Assembly: GCA_964483785.1 (NCBI GenBank)
Contig: CAZACW010000063.1
Span: 1 to 13,193 of the forward strand
Reading direction: 5' to 3'
Length of the DNA stretch: 13,193 nucleotides
DNA from: JABDGZ01 sp964483785
Lineage (GTDB): Bacteria; Omnitrophota; Gorgyraeia; Zapsychrales; Fredricksoniimonadaceae
Every line of letters starts with the position of its first letter. Positions within the stretch are counted from its first letter, which is position 1. Under the pieces are notes generated by a model that did not search any database, was not told where the DNA came from, and saw only the letters and a list, made by a program, of their open reading frames with translations. Positions 1-6,383 of this stretch are shown one piece after another. The translations under genes were made by a program, and so were the position numbers.

Positions 1-784
1 TAAAGCGGATATCCAGGGCGAACTCGCAGAAATCCGCCACCATATTGACCTTGTCTCCGCCGCGGATGGTGCCGATGTTCTTGGTCGGCGGCACCAGCAA
101 AGGGTGCTTTTTGAATTTAAACTGGTGCTTCTTTAAACGGCCGATCACCCGCGCGGCGATTTCAATGGCATTGATCCCCAGCCAATTATAGGCGCCGTGC
201 GCTTTTTTTCCAAAGATCTGCACGCGGCTGTGGAATAGGCCTTTTTGCGCGATGATGGCATCGAATTCCTCCGAGTCCGTGATCAGGGCCGCCTTGGGCC
301 GCAAAATCCCCTTTTTCAACAAGGGAATGATCCCTAATTTACTGCCGGTCTCTTCATCCGCGGTGGCGGCAAAAACAATGTCTCTTTGCAGGCGCACCCC
401 GTCTTCGGCCAAGGAATGCAGGACCTCCATGCCCACGGCGCAATTGCCTTTATCGTCGCTGGCGCCGCGGCCGTAAATTTTTCCATGTTGGATTTGAGCG
501 CCTAAAGGATCAAATTTCCAGCCATCTCCAAACGGAACGGTATCGTAATGCGGCGTTATTAATAAGGCTTCTTTGGCGGCCTTCGGCCGCGGCCAGGTCC
601 CTTTCAGGGTCGCCACGACATTGGGCCGGTTTTTGGCAAAGGCATGGATTTTGACATCAAGCCCTATGGACTTTAAATCGCGCGAGACATAATCTGCGAT
701 TTTGACTTCATTCCCGGGAGGATTGACGGAATTGATACTGAGCAAAGACCGGGTGATCTCGATCAGCCTATTTTTATTTATCAT
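1..784 (-). CDS. M20-family zinc metallopeptidase/deacylase (ArgE/DapE/CPG2-like), C-terminus beyond the window
   Basis: Cytosolic di-zinc amidohydrolase that would remove an acyl or peptide group from an N-acylated amino acid or small peptide. 261 residues are visible; relatives are about 380-400, so roughly the last third is outside the window. Visible: metal-binding HYDT (H79, D81) after a hydrophobic strand, GRGASDDKG with bridging D110, the catalytic pair in ADEETG (E144 base, E145 ligand), then ITDSEE (D170), and the dimerisation (lid) domain starting near GKKAHGAYNW (H196). The start is ATG at 784-782, preceded by AGGAAG about 4 bases upstream, so it is well supported. The specific substrate (succinyl-diaminopimelate, acetylornithine or a dipeptide) cannot be told, so no gene symbol is given. 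Its transcription runs left, out of the window, and it is separated by 107 bp from the zinc-ribbon gene on the same strand. Family assignment is confident, substrate is not. Confidence 0.9.
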   Translation of the reverse strand, partial: MINKNRLIEITRSLLSINSVNPPGNEVKIADYVSRDLKSIGLDVKIHAFAKNRPNVVATLKGTWPRPKAAKEALLITPHYDTVPFGDGWKFDPLGAQIQHGKIYGRGASDDKGNCAVGMEVLHSLAEDGVRLQRDIVFAATADEETGSKLGIIPLLKKGILRPKAALITDSEEFDAIIAQKGLFHSRVQIFGKKAHGAYNWLGINAIEIAARVIGRLKKHQFKFKKHPLLVPPTKNIGTIRGGDKVNMVADFCEFALDIRF

Positions 785-852
785 CTTTCTTCCTTAGGCG
801 TCAAGTGGTTTCCCTGGGGTGCTTTCACATTCAAAAGTTTACTTGCTTGGCA

Positions 853-875
853 ACGTGCCTTGGGACACGTCCCCA
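853..875. repeat. REP-like palindromic element between two minus-strand genes
   Basis: The short intergenic stretch 785-891 contains GGGAC-ac-GTCCC (862-873), flanked by T and CA. It overlaps a second inverted pair, ACGTG (853-857) with CACGT (866-870). The two pairings are mutually exclusive. From memory, GGGACACGTCCC cores occur in scattered extragenic palindromes of several environmental bacteria. There is only one copy here and no T-tract, so it could equally be a protein-binding dyad or a weak hairpin after the zinc-ribbon gene. Confidence 0.35.
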
Positions 876-891
876 GACTGACCGTACTTGG

Positions 892-1194
892 TTATCCAAG
901 GATTCCTTTAGCTTTCTCTTCGCCTTCAATTCTCTTGAAGTCATCATAATCCACAAACAAGAGATGGGGCCGCTCGTGGCTGATTTTAAGCAGTTTGGGC
1001 ATATGGTCCCTGACATTTTGAAAAGCGAGGTATTTGAACTCGGTCTTACATTCCGGGCAATGGGACTCGTCCAATTTCAAGTCCATGTGTTTGCAATTGG
1101 CGCAGGTGCCGGAGAGGGCCCCATAGGTCATCAAATGCGTCTTGACTTCATCAAGAAAGAATTTTTTGTAAACCCGGATGAAACGCTCGGACAT
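892..1194 (-). CDS. Small zinc-ribbon protein, function unknown
   Basis: A 100-residue protein with two CxxC knuckles, CANC (C31, C34) and CPEC (C46, C49), spaced as in a rubredoxin-like zinc ribbon, so it very likely binds one zinc ion. The N-terminal 25 residues are amphipathic and basic; after the ribbon comes a mixed region ending in a charged tail (FKRIEGEEKAKG). No signal peptide or membrane segment is seen. The start ATG at 1194 is fixed by an in-frame TAA nine bases upstream, and the next Met is residue 22, beyond which little of the N-terminus would remain. No Shine-Dalgarno sequence precedes the ATG; instead a TATAAT lies eight bases before it (see promoter). I do not recognise a named family. 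It could be a nucleic-acid or protein-binding adaptor, but nothing in the context decides this. Confidence 0.8.
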   Translation of the reverse strand: MSERFIRVYKKFFLDEVKTHLMTYGALSGTCANCKHMDLKLDESHCPECKTEFKYLAFQNVRDHMPKLLKISHERPHLLFVDYDDFKRIEGEEKAKGILG

Positions 1195-1202
1195 AGGAAG
1201 GT

Positions 1203-1230
1203 ATTATAATGAAAAAACAGCCGGATTCAC
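1203..1230 (-). promoter_or_regulatory. Candidate sigma70-type promoter for the zinc-ribbon gene
   Basis: On the minus strand a perfect TATAAT (plus positions 1208-1203) ends eight bases before the ATG at 1194. The best -35 match is GTGAAT (1230-1225), a weak 3-of-6 match with a 16-base spacer. If used, transcription would begin at or next to the start codon, giving a leaderless mRNA. This agrees with the absence of a ribosome-binding site and with the in-frame stop just upstream. Confidence 0.4.
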
Positions 1231-1303
1231 CTATTATTTTTCCCTCCACTGCCCCCTATTTTTGGATGCCCGCCTCAGATCCTATTTTTCAAAATTATTT
1301 TCC
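1230..1303. repeat. Spaced direct repeats CCTATTTTT in the divergent intergenic region
   Basis: CCTATT-rich units begin at 1230 (CCTATTATTTTTCC), 1255 (CCTATTTTTGG) and 1281 (CCTATTTTTC), 25 and 26 bases apart, followed by a related TTATTTTCC at 1295-1303. All read in the same direction. They lie in the 255-base gap between the divergent zinc-ribbon and large secreted-protein genes, and the first unit overlaps the candidate -35 region of the former. They could be an operator for a multimeric regulator or remnants of a dispersed repeat. Confidence 0.4.
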
Positions 1304-1343
1304 GGTTTCGAGGCCATGCTCTTGAATCAGCGACGGGCATAGA

Positions 1344-1374
1344 GGCCGGAAAACGCTTTCCTTCAATGCCGGCC
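1344..1374. repeat. Nested inverted repeat (GGCCGG / CCGGCC with inner GGAAA / TTTCC)
   Basis: GGCCGG at 1344-1349 is complementary to CCGGCC at 1369-1374. Between and overlapping them, GGAAA (1348-1352) pairs with TTTCC (1357-1361) around ACGC. It lies upstream of the likely promoter of the large secreted-protein gene, so it is more likely a DNA-level dyad than part of that gene's leader RNA. No coding capacity or known riboswitch was recognised in 1195-1449. Confidence 0.3.
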
Positions 1375-1392
1375 AGACCACCTTTTCCCCTG

Positions 1393-1428
1393 TATAAGAA
1401 TGGTATACTTTAATCGAATTAGTATAAA
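1393..1428 (+). promoter_or_regulatory. Candidate promoter region of the large secreted-protein gene
   Basis: Three -10-like hexamers lie close together: TATAAG (1393-1398), TATACT (1404-1409) and TATAAA (1423-1428), 22-57 bases before the ATG at 1450. None has a convincing -35 at the expected distance, so only the general location is supported. The ribosome-binding site AGGAG (1440-1444) lies downstream of all three. Confidence 0.3.
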
Positions 1429-1449
1429 AACCCGATGATAGGAGAAGAT

Positions 1450-4326
1450 ATGAAAAGGCATGTCCCCCATTTAGCTTATCGTATCGTGTCCTGTTTGTCC
1501 CTGATTTGCTTTATATTAAATTCATTGCTTCTGCCCCCTGCAATGGCCCAGGTCGCTTTTTTGCCCAAACCTGGAATGATGGTTGATCTCACCCCCCGCT
1601 ATTCCCCCATGATGATCAAGGGCATGAAACTTTATCCGGACAATGCCTTTAAATTTGATTTCATCCTCGACATGGCGGATGATCTCAAAGATTCAGATGA
1701 AATCAAGGCAGAAGGCCGCAACTTGGCCTCCTATTTTCTGGCGGCCTTGACCACTCCAGAAAAGGAAATGTGGGTCAATCTCTCGCCTTACGAACATGCG
1801 CGCACCATCCCCCGTTCGTTCGGGAATACCGAGATGGGCAAGGAAATTCTGGCCGAGGATTACATTTTAAAACAACTGATGGCCACGGCCCTTTATCCTG
1901 AAAGGCAATTGGGCAAGGCCTTCTGGCAAAAAGTATATGCGGAAGCCCGCGAGCGCTTCGGGACAACGGACATCCCCATCAATACCTTCAACAAGGTCTG
2001 GATCCTGCCTGATCAAGCCAGCGTCTATGAAAATGAACAAACCAACAGCGTCCTTGTGGTGGACAGCTCTTTAAAGGTGATGCTGGAGCGGGATTATTTG
2101 GCGGCCAATAAACATAAAGCCATGGAACAATATGGATGGACTGAAGGACAGTTGCCTAAAATGACCCAGGCCGGCACCCTATCGTCATCCATCATCAAAG
2201 AAATTATCCTTCCCGCCCTGACCGAGGAAGTCAATCAGGGCAAAAATTTCGCTAAACTGCGTCAAATCTACCAGACCCTGATTTTAGCGGCCTGGTATAA
2301 ACATAATCTCAAAGAAAGCATTCTATCCAAAGGTTATGTAGACAGAGCCAAGACCTTAGGGATCCAAATCCAAGATAGGGGCGTGATCGAAAAAATTTAC
2401 AGTCAATATTTGAAGGCCTACCGTAAGGGGGTTTATAACTACATCAAGGAAGAAATCGATCCGACAAGCAATGAAATGATCCCCAGAAAATATTTTTCCG
2501 GCGGATTGCTGTTGGCCGTGCATCCTAATCCTGCCCAATTGAGCCAGGCCAAGCGCGCTTCGCAAGCCATGGTCGATCCCCGGATCCTCTCGGTCATATT
2601 TAGAATGGTCCATTATACGCCGAGGCTGAATTATATCAGCGAACCCAATGCGCGCAATAATGCCATCAACAACATCCTGCAAGGAAGATTCCTCAGGGCC
2701 AATCCCCAAAACAATCATCAAAAAAATTTGGTCCAAATGCTTGTCCGTGATATGCAAAGACCCATCCCTAGCAGACGTAACATCGTTTACCCTTTTCAAT
2801 TTAACAATCAACCGCAAAATTATCCGGCGGTCTATGTGGTGGTTGACCCAAAATCTAAGGAAGGCTATTTTAAGGTCGGGAAAAATATGATTGTGGTGAT
2901 GAATTCGGACCGGAATATCGACCAGCGGCTCAAAAATATCAATAACACAAGCCCATTCTTCCATCAGTTTATGATGGCCTACTCTATGCTCCTGATCAGA
3001 AATTTTCAACCCATTCAGTCAGGTCATGGCACGGCAAGGCCAAGGCCTACGGTCAATCCAGGGATCACGCCCTTTTATATGGTGATCAAGGCCCCGGAAA
3101 GACAACGGCCCAGGCGCGCGCCGATCCAAATCCGCTGGAGATATCTCACCCTTTTGCTGCCGCTGCTTTTACAAAGCTCCATGGGATTAACGCCCAGCAC
3201 CCCGGACATTGCCAATAAATCCAGAATTTTTCCTTTTGACCTGAACTTGCCTCACAGAGGACTGCCGGATGGGCTGAGAGATTTTGGACAACCGCGAAAA
3301 AGAATACCTTCGATCCGGCCAAACCCTTCGAATCCACAGCCTTCTCCCTGGGAAACCCGGCGCCCAAATGACAAACTATTCGAATTAAAACCATTTTCAG
3401 GAATACGATGCATCTGGAGGGACGTCATTGTATTGGTACAAAAATCTGCGCCCCACAAATGGATTACCACTGCCCCGGACCTCTCTTATAATGATGCGGT
3501 TTTGAGACGGGAATGCCTGCCCAACGGTGCAGTTATATTGCCCCTCCCATTTCTAAAGGAACCTGGCCCCAGGGATCATAACCAACGACACCCAAATCCC
3601 AACGATCATGGGGATATTCCTGATATTCCTCAAATACCTGACATTCCTGATTTAAGAATTCCACATTCTACTATTGACCCTAATTTTCCATTTGAACCTT
3701 TTAAAATCCCGGCACCAACAATTCCAAATCATAAAAAAATCAATGATATAGCAACAATTGGTCGTGACGGGGTTTATGAAGCAGTGCGTCAAACCATACT
3801 TCATAACTTTCCAAGTGAAATCGCTGATAAATTTAATCCAACAACTTATTTGAACATGGTCAGAGATGGAAAGATCAGGGTGTTAGAAACAGGCGAAGTT
3901 TTGACGCCGAAAACAGTTGGAGATTTGAATTACGGGAAAAGGACCTGGCCTGAGGGAACAAAAATTTTAGTTGAATTGGAAGGCTTAGATAGGGCCATGT
4001 CCGGGATTGAACATCGACCCTTACACTTCATGCATCCTGTGAGCATGCCTGGAGGTATCGACCTGGAAAAAGTCAAAATCCAAGCCCAGCGTCAAGGCCG
4101 AGGGGTCAGGACCGCCTTTCAAGACCCGGCCATGCTGGATGCCATCCTCCATGCCCAGGGTCTGATTCCTGTTGTGACTGGTTTAAGTCCATTGACAACG
4201 GCCATGACCAATATGCTGTTAGGGTTCAATAAGAAAATCCCCCAGCCAAAGCCTGCTGCTTCCGCAGGCATCCAAACAGCTTGGGCTGTCAGGTCTAAAC
4301 ACTACGCTTCTCAATTTTTGACATGA
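1450..4326 (+). CDS. Large secreted protein, Omnitrophota-type N-terminal domain and proline-rich C-terminal half; function unknown
   Basis: A 958-residue exported protein of unknown function. The start is ATG 1450, not the in-frame ATG at 1435, because AGGAG sits five bases before 1450. Residues 1-33 form a Sec signal peptide: basic start, hydrophobic core, AMA-Q cleavage site. Residues 34-353 are a well-folded, mostly helical-looking domain ending in IPRKYFSGG; from memory this domain recurs in hypothetical proteins of Omnitrophota. Residues 354-522 are mixed. From about 523 to 760 the chain is rich in Pro, Arg and Asn, with one hydrophobic stretch (565-580, possibly membrane-embedded) and an IPDIPQIPDIPD repeat from 722. 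Residues 765-945 look globular again. The gene is monocistronic; its last 32 bases overlap the convergent phosphatase gene. Coding is supported by signal peptide, ribosome-binding site and uninterrupted frame; no enzymatic motif was found. A surface or envelope structural role is a guess. Confidence 0.88.
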   Translation: MKRHVPHLAYRIVSCLSLICFILNSLLLPPAMAQVAFLPKPGMMVDLTPRYSPMMIKGMKLYPDNAFKFDFILDMADDLKDSDEIKAEGRNLASYFLAALTTPEKEMWVNLSPYEHARTIPRSFGNTEMGKEILAEDYILKQLMATALYPERQLGKAFWQKVYAEARERFGTTDIPINTFNKVWILPDQASVYENEQTNSVLVVDSSLKVMLERDYLAANKHKAMEQYGWTEGQLPKMTQAGTLSSSIIKEIILPALTEEVNQGKNFAKLRQIYQTLILAAWYKHNLKESILSKGYVDRAKTLGIQIQDRGVIEKIYSQYLKAYRKGVYNYIKEEIDPTSNEMIPRKYFSGGLLLAVHPNPAQLSQAKRASQAMVDPRILSVIFRMVHYTPRLNYISEPNARNNAINNILQGRFLRANPQNNHQKNLVQMLVRDMQRPIPSRRNIVYPFQFNNQPQNYPAVYVVVDPKSKEGYFKVGKNMIVVMNSDRNIDQRLKNINNTSPFFHQFMMAYSMLLIRNFQPIQSGHGTARPRPTVNPGITPFYMVIKAPERQRPRRAPIQIRWRYLTLLLPLLLQSSMGLTPSTPDIANKSRIFPFDLNLPHRGLPDGLRDFGQPRKRIPSIRPNPSNPQPSPWETRRPNDKLFELKPFSGIRCIWRDVIVLVQKSAPHKWITTAPDLSYNDAVLRRECLPNGAVILPLPFLKEPGPRDHNQRHPNPNDHGDIPDIPQIPDIPDLRIPHSTIDPNFPFEPFKIPAPTIPNHKKINDIATIGRDGVYEAVRQTILHNFPSEIADKFNPTTYLNMVRDGKIRVLETGEVLTPKTVGDLNYGKRTWPEGTKILVELEGLDRAMSGIEHRPLHFMHPVSMPGGIDLEKVKIQAQRQGRGVRTAFQDPAMLDAILHAQGLIPVVTGLSPLTTAMTNMLLGFNKKIPQPKPAASAGIQTAWAVRSKHYASQFLT
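3613..3648 (+). repeat. 9-bp tandem repeat encoding D/Q-I-P triplets
   Basis: Four consecutive nine-base units (GATATTCCT, GATATTCCT, CAAATACCT, GACATTCCT) encode DIP-DIP-QIP-DIP inside the proline-rich linker of the secreted protein. The repeat stays in frame and would give an extended, polyproline-like spacer. Exact units side by side indicate expansion by slippage. Confidence 0.8.
4251..4289 (-). terminator. Two adjacent hairpins downstream of the phosphatase gene, inside the end of the convergent gene
   Basis: ACAGC-ttgg-GCTGT (4276-4289) and GCCTGC-7 nt-GCAGGC (4251-4269) lie just past the stop codon (4297-4295) of the minus-strand phosphatase gene. They could end the redoxin-to-phosphatase transcript. 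T-tracts are poor (TTTGG after the second hairpin in the minus direction), so function as an intrinsic terminator is uncertain. They are also codons of the plus-strand secreted protein. Confidence 0.3.
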
Positions 4327-5146
4327 TCTGCCTGAAATTAGATTCACTGGAAACCAAATAATATTCTTTCATCTGCCAGGCCAGGGGTTCGCGGGTAAAA
4401 CAGGCCGCTTCCACTCTCTCCAGAACTTTACCGTCGGAAACCCTGCGCATTTCCATGCCCGCAGAACGCAGAATCGGCCAGCTGCCGGCAAAATCCCACA
4501 AATGACTGCGGGTAAAACACCCCATGCCGCGGGCCACGGCCGGCCAGCAAAGATTGACCACGGCGCAGGCATTGATCATGATATGGAAATCCTTGTCGTT
4601 CCAATAAAATTTATCAAAGAAGGTGTCATTGCAGAAAAACAGGGAACGCGGCGAGATCTCCTCATTGAGCGTGACGATCTTGGATTTGATCTCTTGGGCC
4701 TCAAAAGCATTCTGCACAAAATAACTGTCCTGGCCGTCGCAATAAAAAAGCTCTTTTAAGACCGGAAAATAGACGACCCCTAACCAGGGCTTAAGATCCT
4801 TGATCAGCCCCAGGGAAATGCCGAACATCGGCATGCGGTTGGCGTACAAACGCGTCCCGTCAATAGGGTCCAGGGCCCAGAGAAAGGGCGTCTGATCCAA
4901 CTGCTTCTGGTCCAGATAATCAATGGACCGTGGGTCTTCCTCGTCGATCAGCACATGCCGGGGGTCTTTGAGCATATCCTGCAGGGAGGCGCGGGCCAAT
5001 TGGGAGATGGCCCGGTCCGCCAAGGTGATGATCGAGCGGTCTTTTTTAAGTCCCGGGTCACTGCGGCCCATCAAATCCAGGGCCAAGGCCCCGGCCTTGC
5101 GGGCAAACTGCAGCATGCAATCTAAATATGGGTCTGGGACAGCCAC
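4295..5146 (-). CDS. Inositol monophosphatase-family phosphatase (FIG superfamily)
   Basis: A 283-residue magnesium-dependent phosphatase of the IMPase/HisN/CysQ group; expected to hydrolyse a phosphate monoester such as inositol-1-phosphate, histidinol phosphate or 3'-phosphoadenosine 5'-phosphate. Motifs in order: KKDRSIITLAD (34-44), the IDEED metal-ligand site (E69/E70), the signature ALDPIDGT (D93, D96, T98), and LWDFAGSWPILRSAG with metal ligand D218. Length is normal for the family. The start is GTG 5146, backed by AAGGAG ten bases upstream; an ATG at residue 11 would cut the first helix. It follows the FIST gene by 26 bases on the same strand, so it is probably the last gene of that transcript. 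Its 3' end overlaps the convergent secreted-protein gene by 32 bases. Substrate cannot be assigned: the residues that separate HisN from SuhB or CysQ are not decisive by eye. Confidence 0.9.
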   Translation of the reverse strand: MAVPDPYLDCMLQFARKAGALALDLMGRSDPGLKKDRSIITLADRAISQLARASLQDMLKDPRHVLIDEEDPRSIDYLDQKQLDQTPFLWALDPIDGTRLYANRMPMFGISLGLIKDLKPWLGVVYFPVLKELFYCDGQDSYFVQNAFEAQEIKSKIVTLNEEISPRSLFFCNDTFFDKFYWNDKDFHIMINACAVVNLCWPAVARGMGCFTRSHLWDFAGSWPILRSAGMEMRRVSDGKVLERVEAACFTREPLAWQMKEYYLVSSESNFRQIMSKIEKRSV

Positions 5147-5172
5147 GTGTCTTTAGCTCCTTGCATTAAAAA

Positions 5173-6339
5173 TTATGGCTGGGGATAAAAAATGGCCATG
5201 CTGTTGGTGAATCCGTGCAGGAAATTGATCTCGCCCACCGGCCCGAATTCCCCGGCGCAAAAAAATCCGGCGGCCGGAAGCGGCCCCAAATGGTGCTGAA
5301 TGGCCTTGATATCATAATCATGTTCTTTATACAGGTTAAAGCCGCGGCCGTTGCAGGAAAAGACAAAGGCCCCCTGGGCGCTGTCGGCCTGCTGTTTGTT
5401 CTTATAAAGCTTTAAGAGCTCGTGCAGGTCTTCCTTGGCGGTCCTGGCATCGCGCAAATGAAACTGCACTGTCTGCCCTACCCGCATATGGTCGCCCACC
5501 ACCCCGGCCCCGCTTTGGGGCTCAACGCCGATCACCCCGCGGATCAGAAAGTCCCCGCGCTTGAAATTGTCCTTGTATTCGTTCATGGCAATGCCGACGA
5601 AGATGGCCTCATGCGCCAGATGGCGGTCATAGTCCGTGCCCTTGCTTAAGACCTCTTCCAAGACCTTGTAAAAAGGCCGGCCGGCCAATTCATAAATGAT
5701 GTTGCGCTGGGCCTTGGTCACGATATAGGTCTCGCCGATGCCGCGGCAGCCCTGGGACACCACCGTCTCGACCCGGACATTGCCCGCCAAACACACACCG
5801 ATAAGGCCTTCCCGCATCACTTCACCGTCAAGAATCAAGATGTTCTCGCCGGGCCCCGAGGCGGCCGAGGCCAGGCCCCCGACGATGGGCCGGCCGGGAA
5901 AGGATGTATTTAAGCCGGCTAAAAACCCGTTGCCGTCAATGGCAAAGGGGTCGGCAAAGACTAAAAAAGACGGCTTTTCATTGGGATAGACTTCAAAAAA
6001 ATTATACCAGTCTTCCGGGGCCTTCATGGTTTCCAGCACAGGCTGGCTCAGGGCAAAAGGCGTGATTTTCACCTCCGGCAGGCGTACCAGCATCAGGGAA
6101 GCGCAAGGCCTTCCTTCGATCTCGCGCTCAGTGCCGATGATCCCGGCGCAGGTGCAGCAAAGCAGATGGCGGATTTTGCCCTTGGCTTTCAGGGTCTGGC
6201 ACAATGCAGAAGGATCATAGGGCGGCCAGGGACAGACAAAAAGGATGCCAAGGTCGAATTCTCCGTCGGCCTTATCCAGCAGGTCCTGGGCGATGACATC
6301 AATATGTGCGGCTTCCGTGATGCGGTTGATGAATTCCAT
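5173..6339 (-). CDS. FIST-domain protein (FIST_N plus FIST_C), small-ligand sensor
   Basis: A 388-residue soluble protein with the two halves of the FIST module. FIST_N covers about residues 20-220 and contains the glycine/alanine-rich VGGLASAASGPGEN. FIST_C covers about 235-385, with the linking QGCRGIGETYIVTKA, RGVIGVEPQSGAGVVGD, TVQFHLRDA, FVFSCNGRG and the terminal GFFCAGEFGPVGEINFLHGF. FIST domains are proposed small-ligand sensors; NosP, a FIST protein, binds haem and nitric oxide. This protein has no attached kinase, cyclase or methyl-acceptor domain, so any signal must be passed to a partner. The start ATG at 6339 has no Shine-Dalgarno sequence; TATAAT lies six bases upstream. It sits between the universal stress protein (44-base gap) and the phosphatase (26-base gap), all on the same strand. 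Family assignment is confident; ligand unknown. Confidence 0.92.
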   Translation of the reverse strand: MEFINRITEAAHIDVIAQDLLDKADGEFDLGILFVCPWPPYDPSALCQTLKAKGKIRHLLCCTCAGIIGTEREIEGRPCASLMLVRLPEVKITPFALSQPVLETMKAPEDWYNFFEVYPNEKPSFLVFADPFAIDGNGFLAGLNTSFPGRPIVGGLASAASGPGENILILDGEVMREGLIGVCLAGNVRVETVVSQGCRGIGETYIVTKAQRNIIYELAGRPFYKVLEEVLSKGTDYDRHLAHEAIFVGIAMNEYKDNFKRGDFLIRGVIGVEPQSGAGVVGDHMRVGQTVQFHLRDARTAKEDLHELLKLYKNKQQADSAQGAFVFSCNGRGFNLYKEHDYDIKAIQHHLGPLPAAGFFCAGEFGPVGEINFLHGFTNSMAIFYPQP

Positions 6340-6345
6340 AGACCC

Positions 6346-6373
6346 ATTATAAGGTGATGAAGGACAATTGCAA
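6346..6373 (-). promoter_or_regulatory. Internal promoter directly before the FIST gene (leaderless)
   Basis: On the minus strand TTGCAA (plus 6373-6368) and a perfect TATAAT (6351-6346) are separated by 16 bases. The six bases GGGTCT then lead straight into the ATG at 6339. The usual start point, about seven bases after the -10 box, is the A of the start codon. With no ribosome-binding site in the gap, this predicts a leaderless mRNA. Read-through from the redoxin promoter may also supply the gene. Confidence 0.6.
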
Positions 6374-6383
6374 CAGGGGCATG

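Noticed and set aside
805..1209. Plus-strand open frame of 134 codons opposite the zinc-ribbon gene
   Set aside because: The minus-strand frame encodes two well-spaced CxxC pairs; the plus-strand product has no such features.
1435..1449. Earlier in-frame ATG for the large secreted protein
   Set aside because: The AGGAG ribosome-binding site lies between it and the ATG at 1450, and the shorter form gives a standard signal peptide beginning MKR.
1195..1449. Possible small gene, tRNA or riboswitch in the divergent gap
   Set aside because: Only very short frames, no cloverleaf or known aptamer pattern; the repeats and dyads there are listed separately.
2356..3009. Minus-strand open frame of 217 codons inside the large secreted-protein gene
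   Set aside because: The plus-strand frame has a signal peptide, ribosome-binding site and continuous recognisable sequence; the antisense product has no family features.
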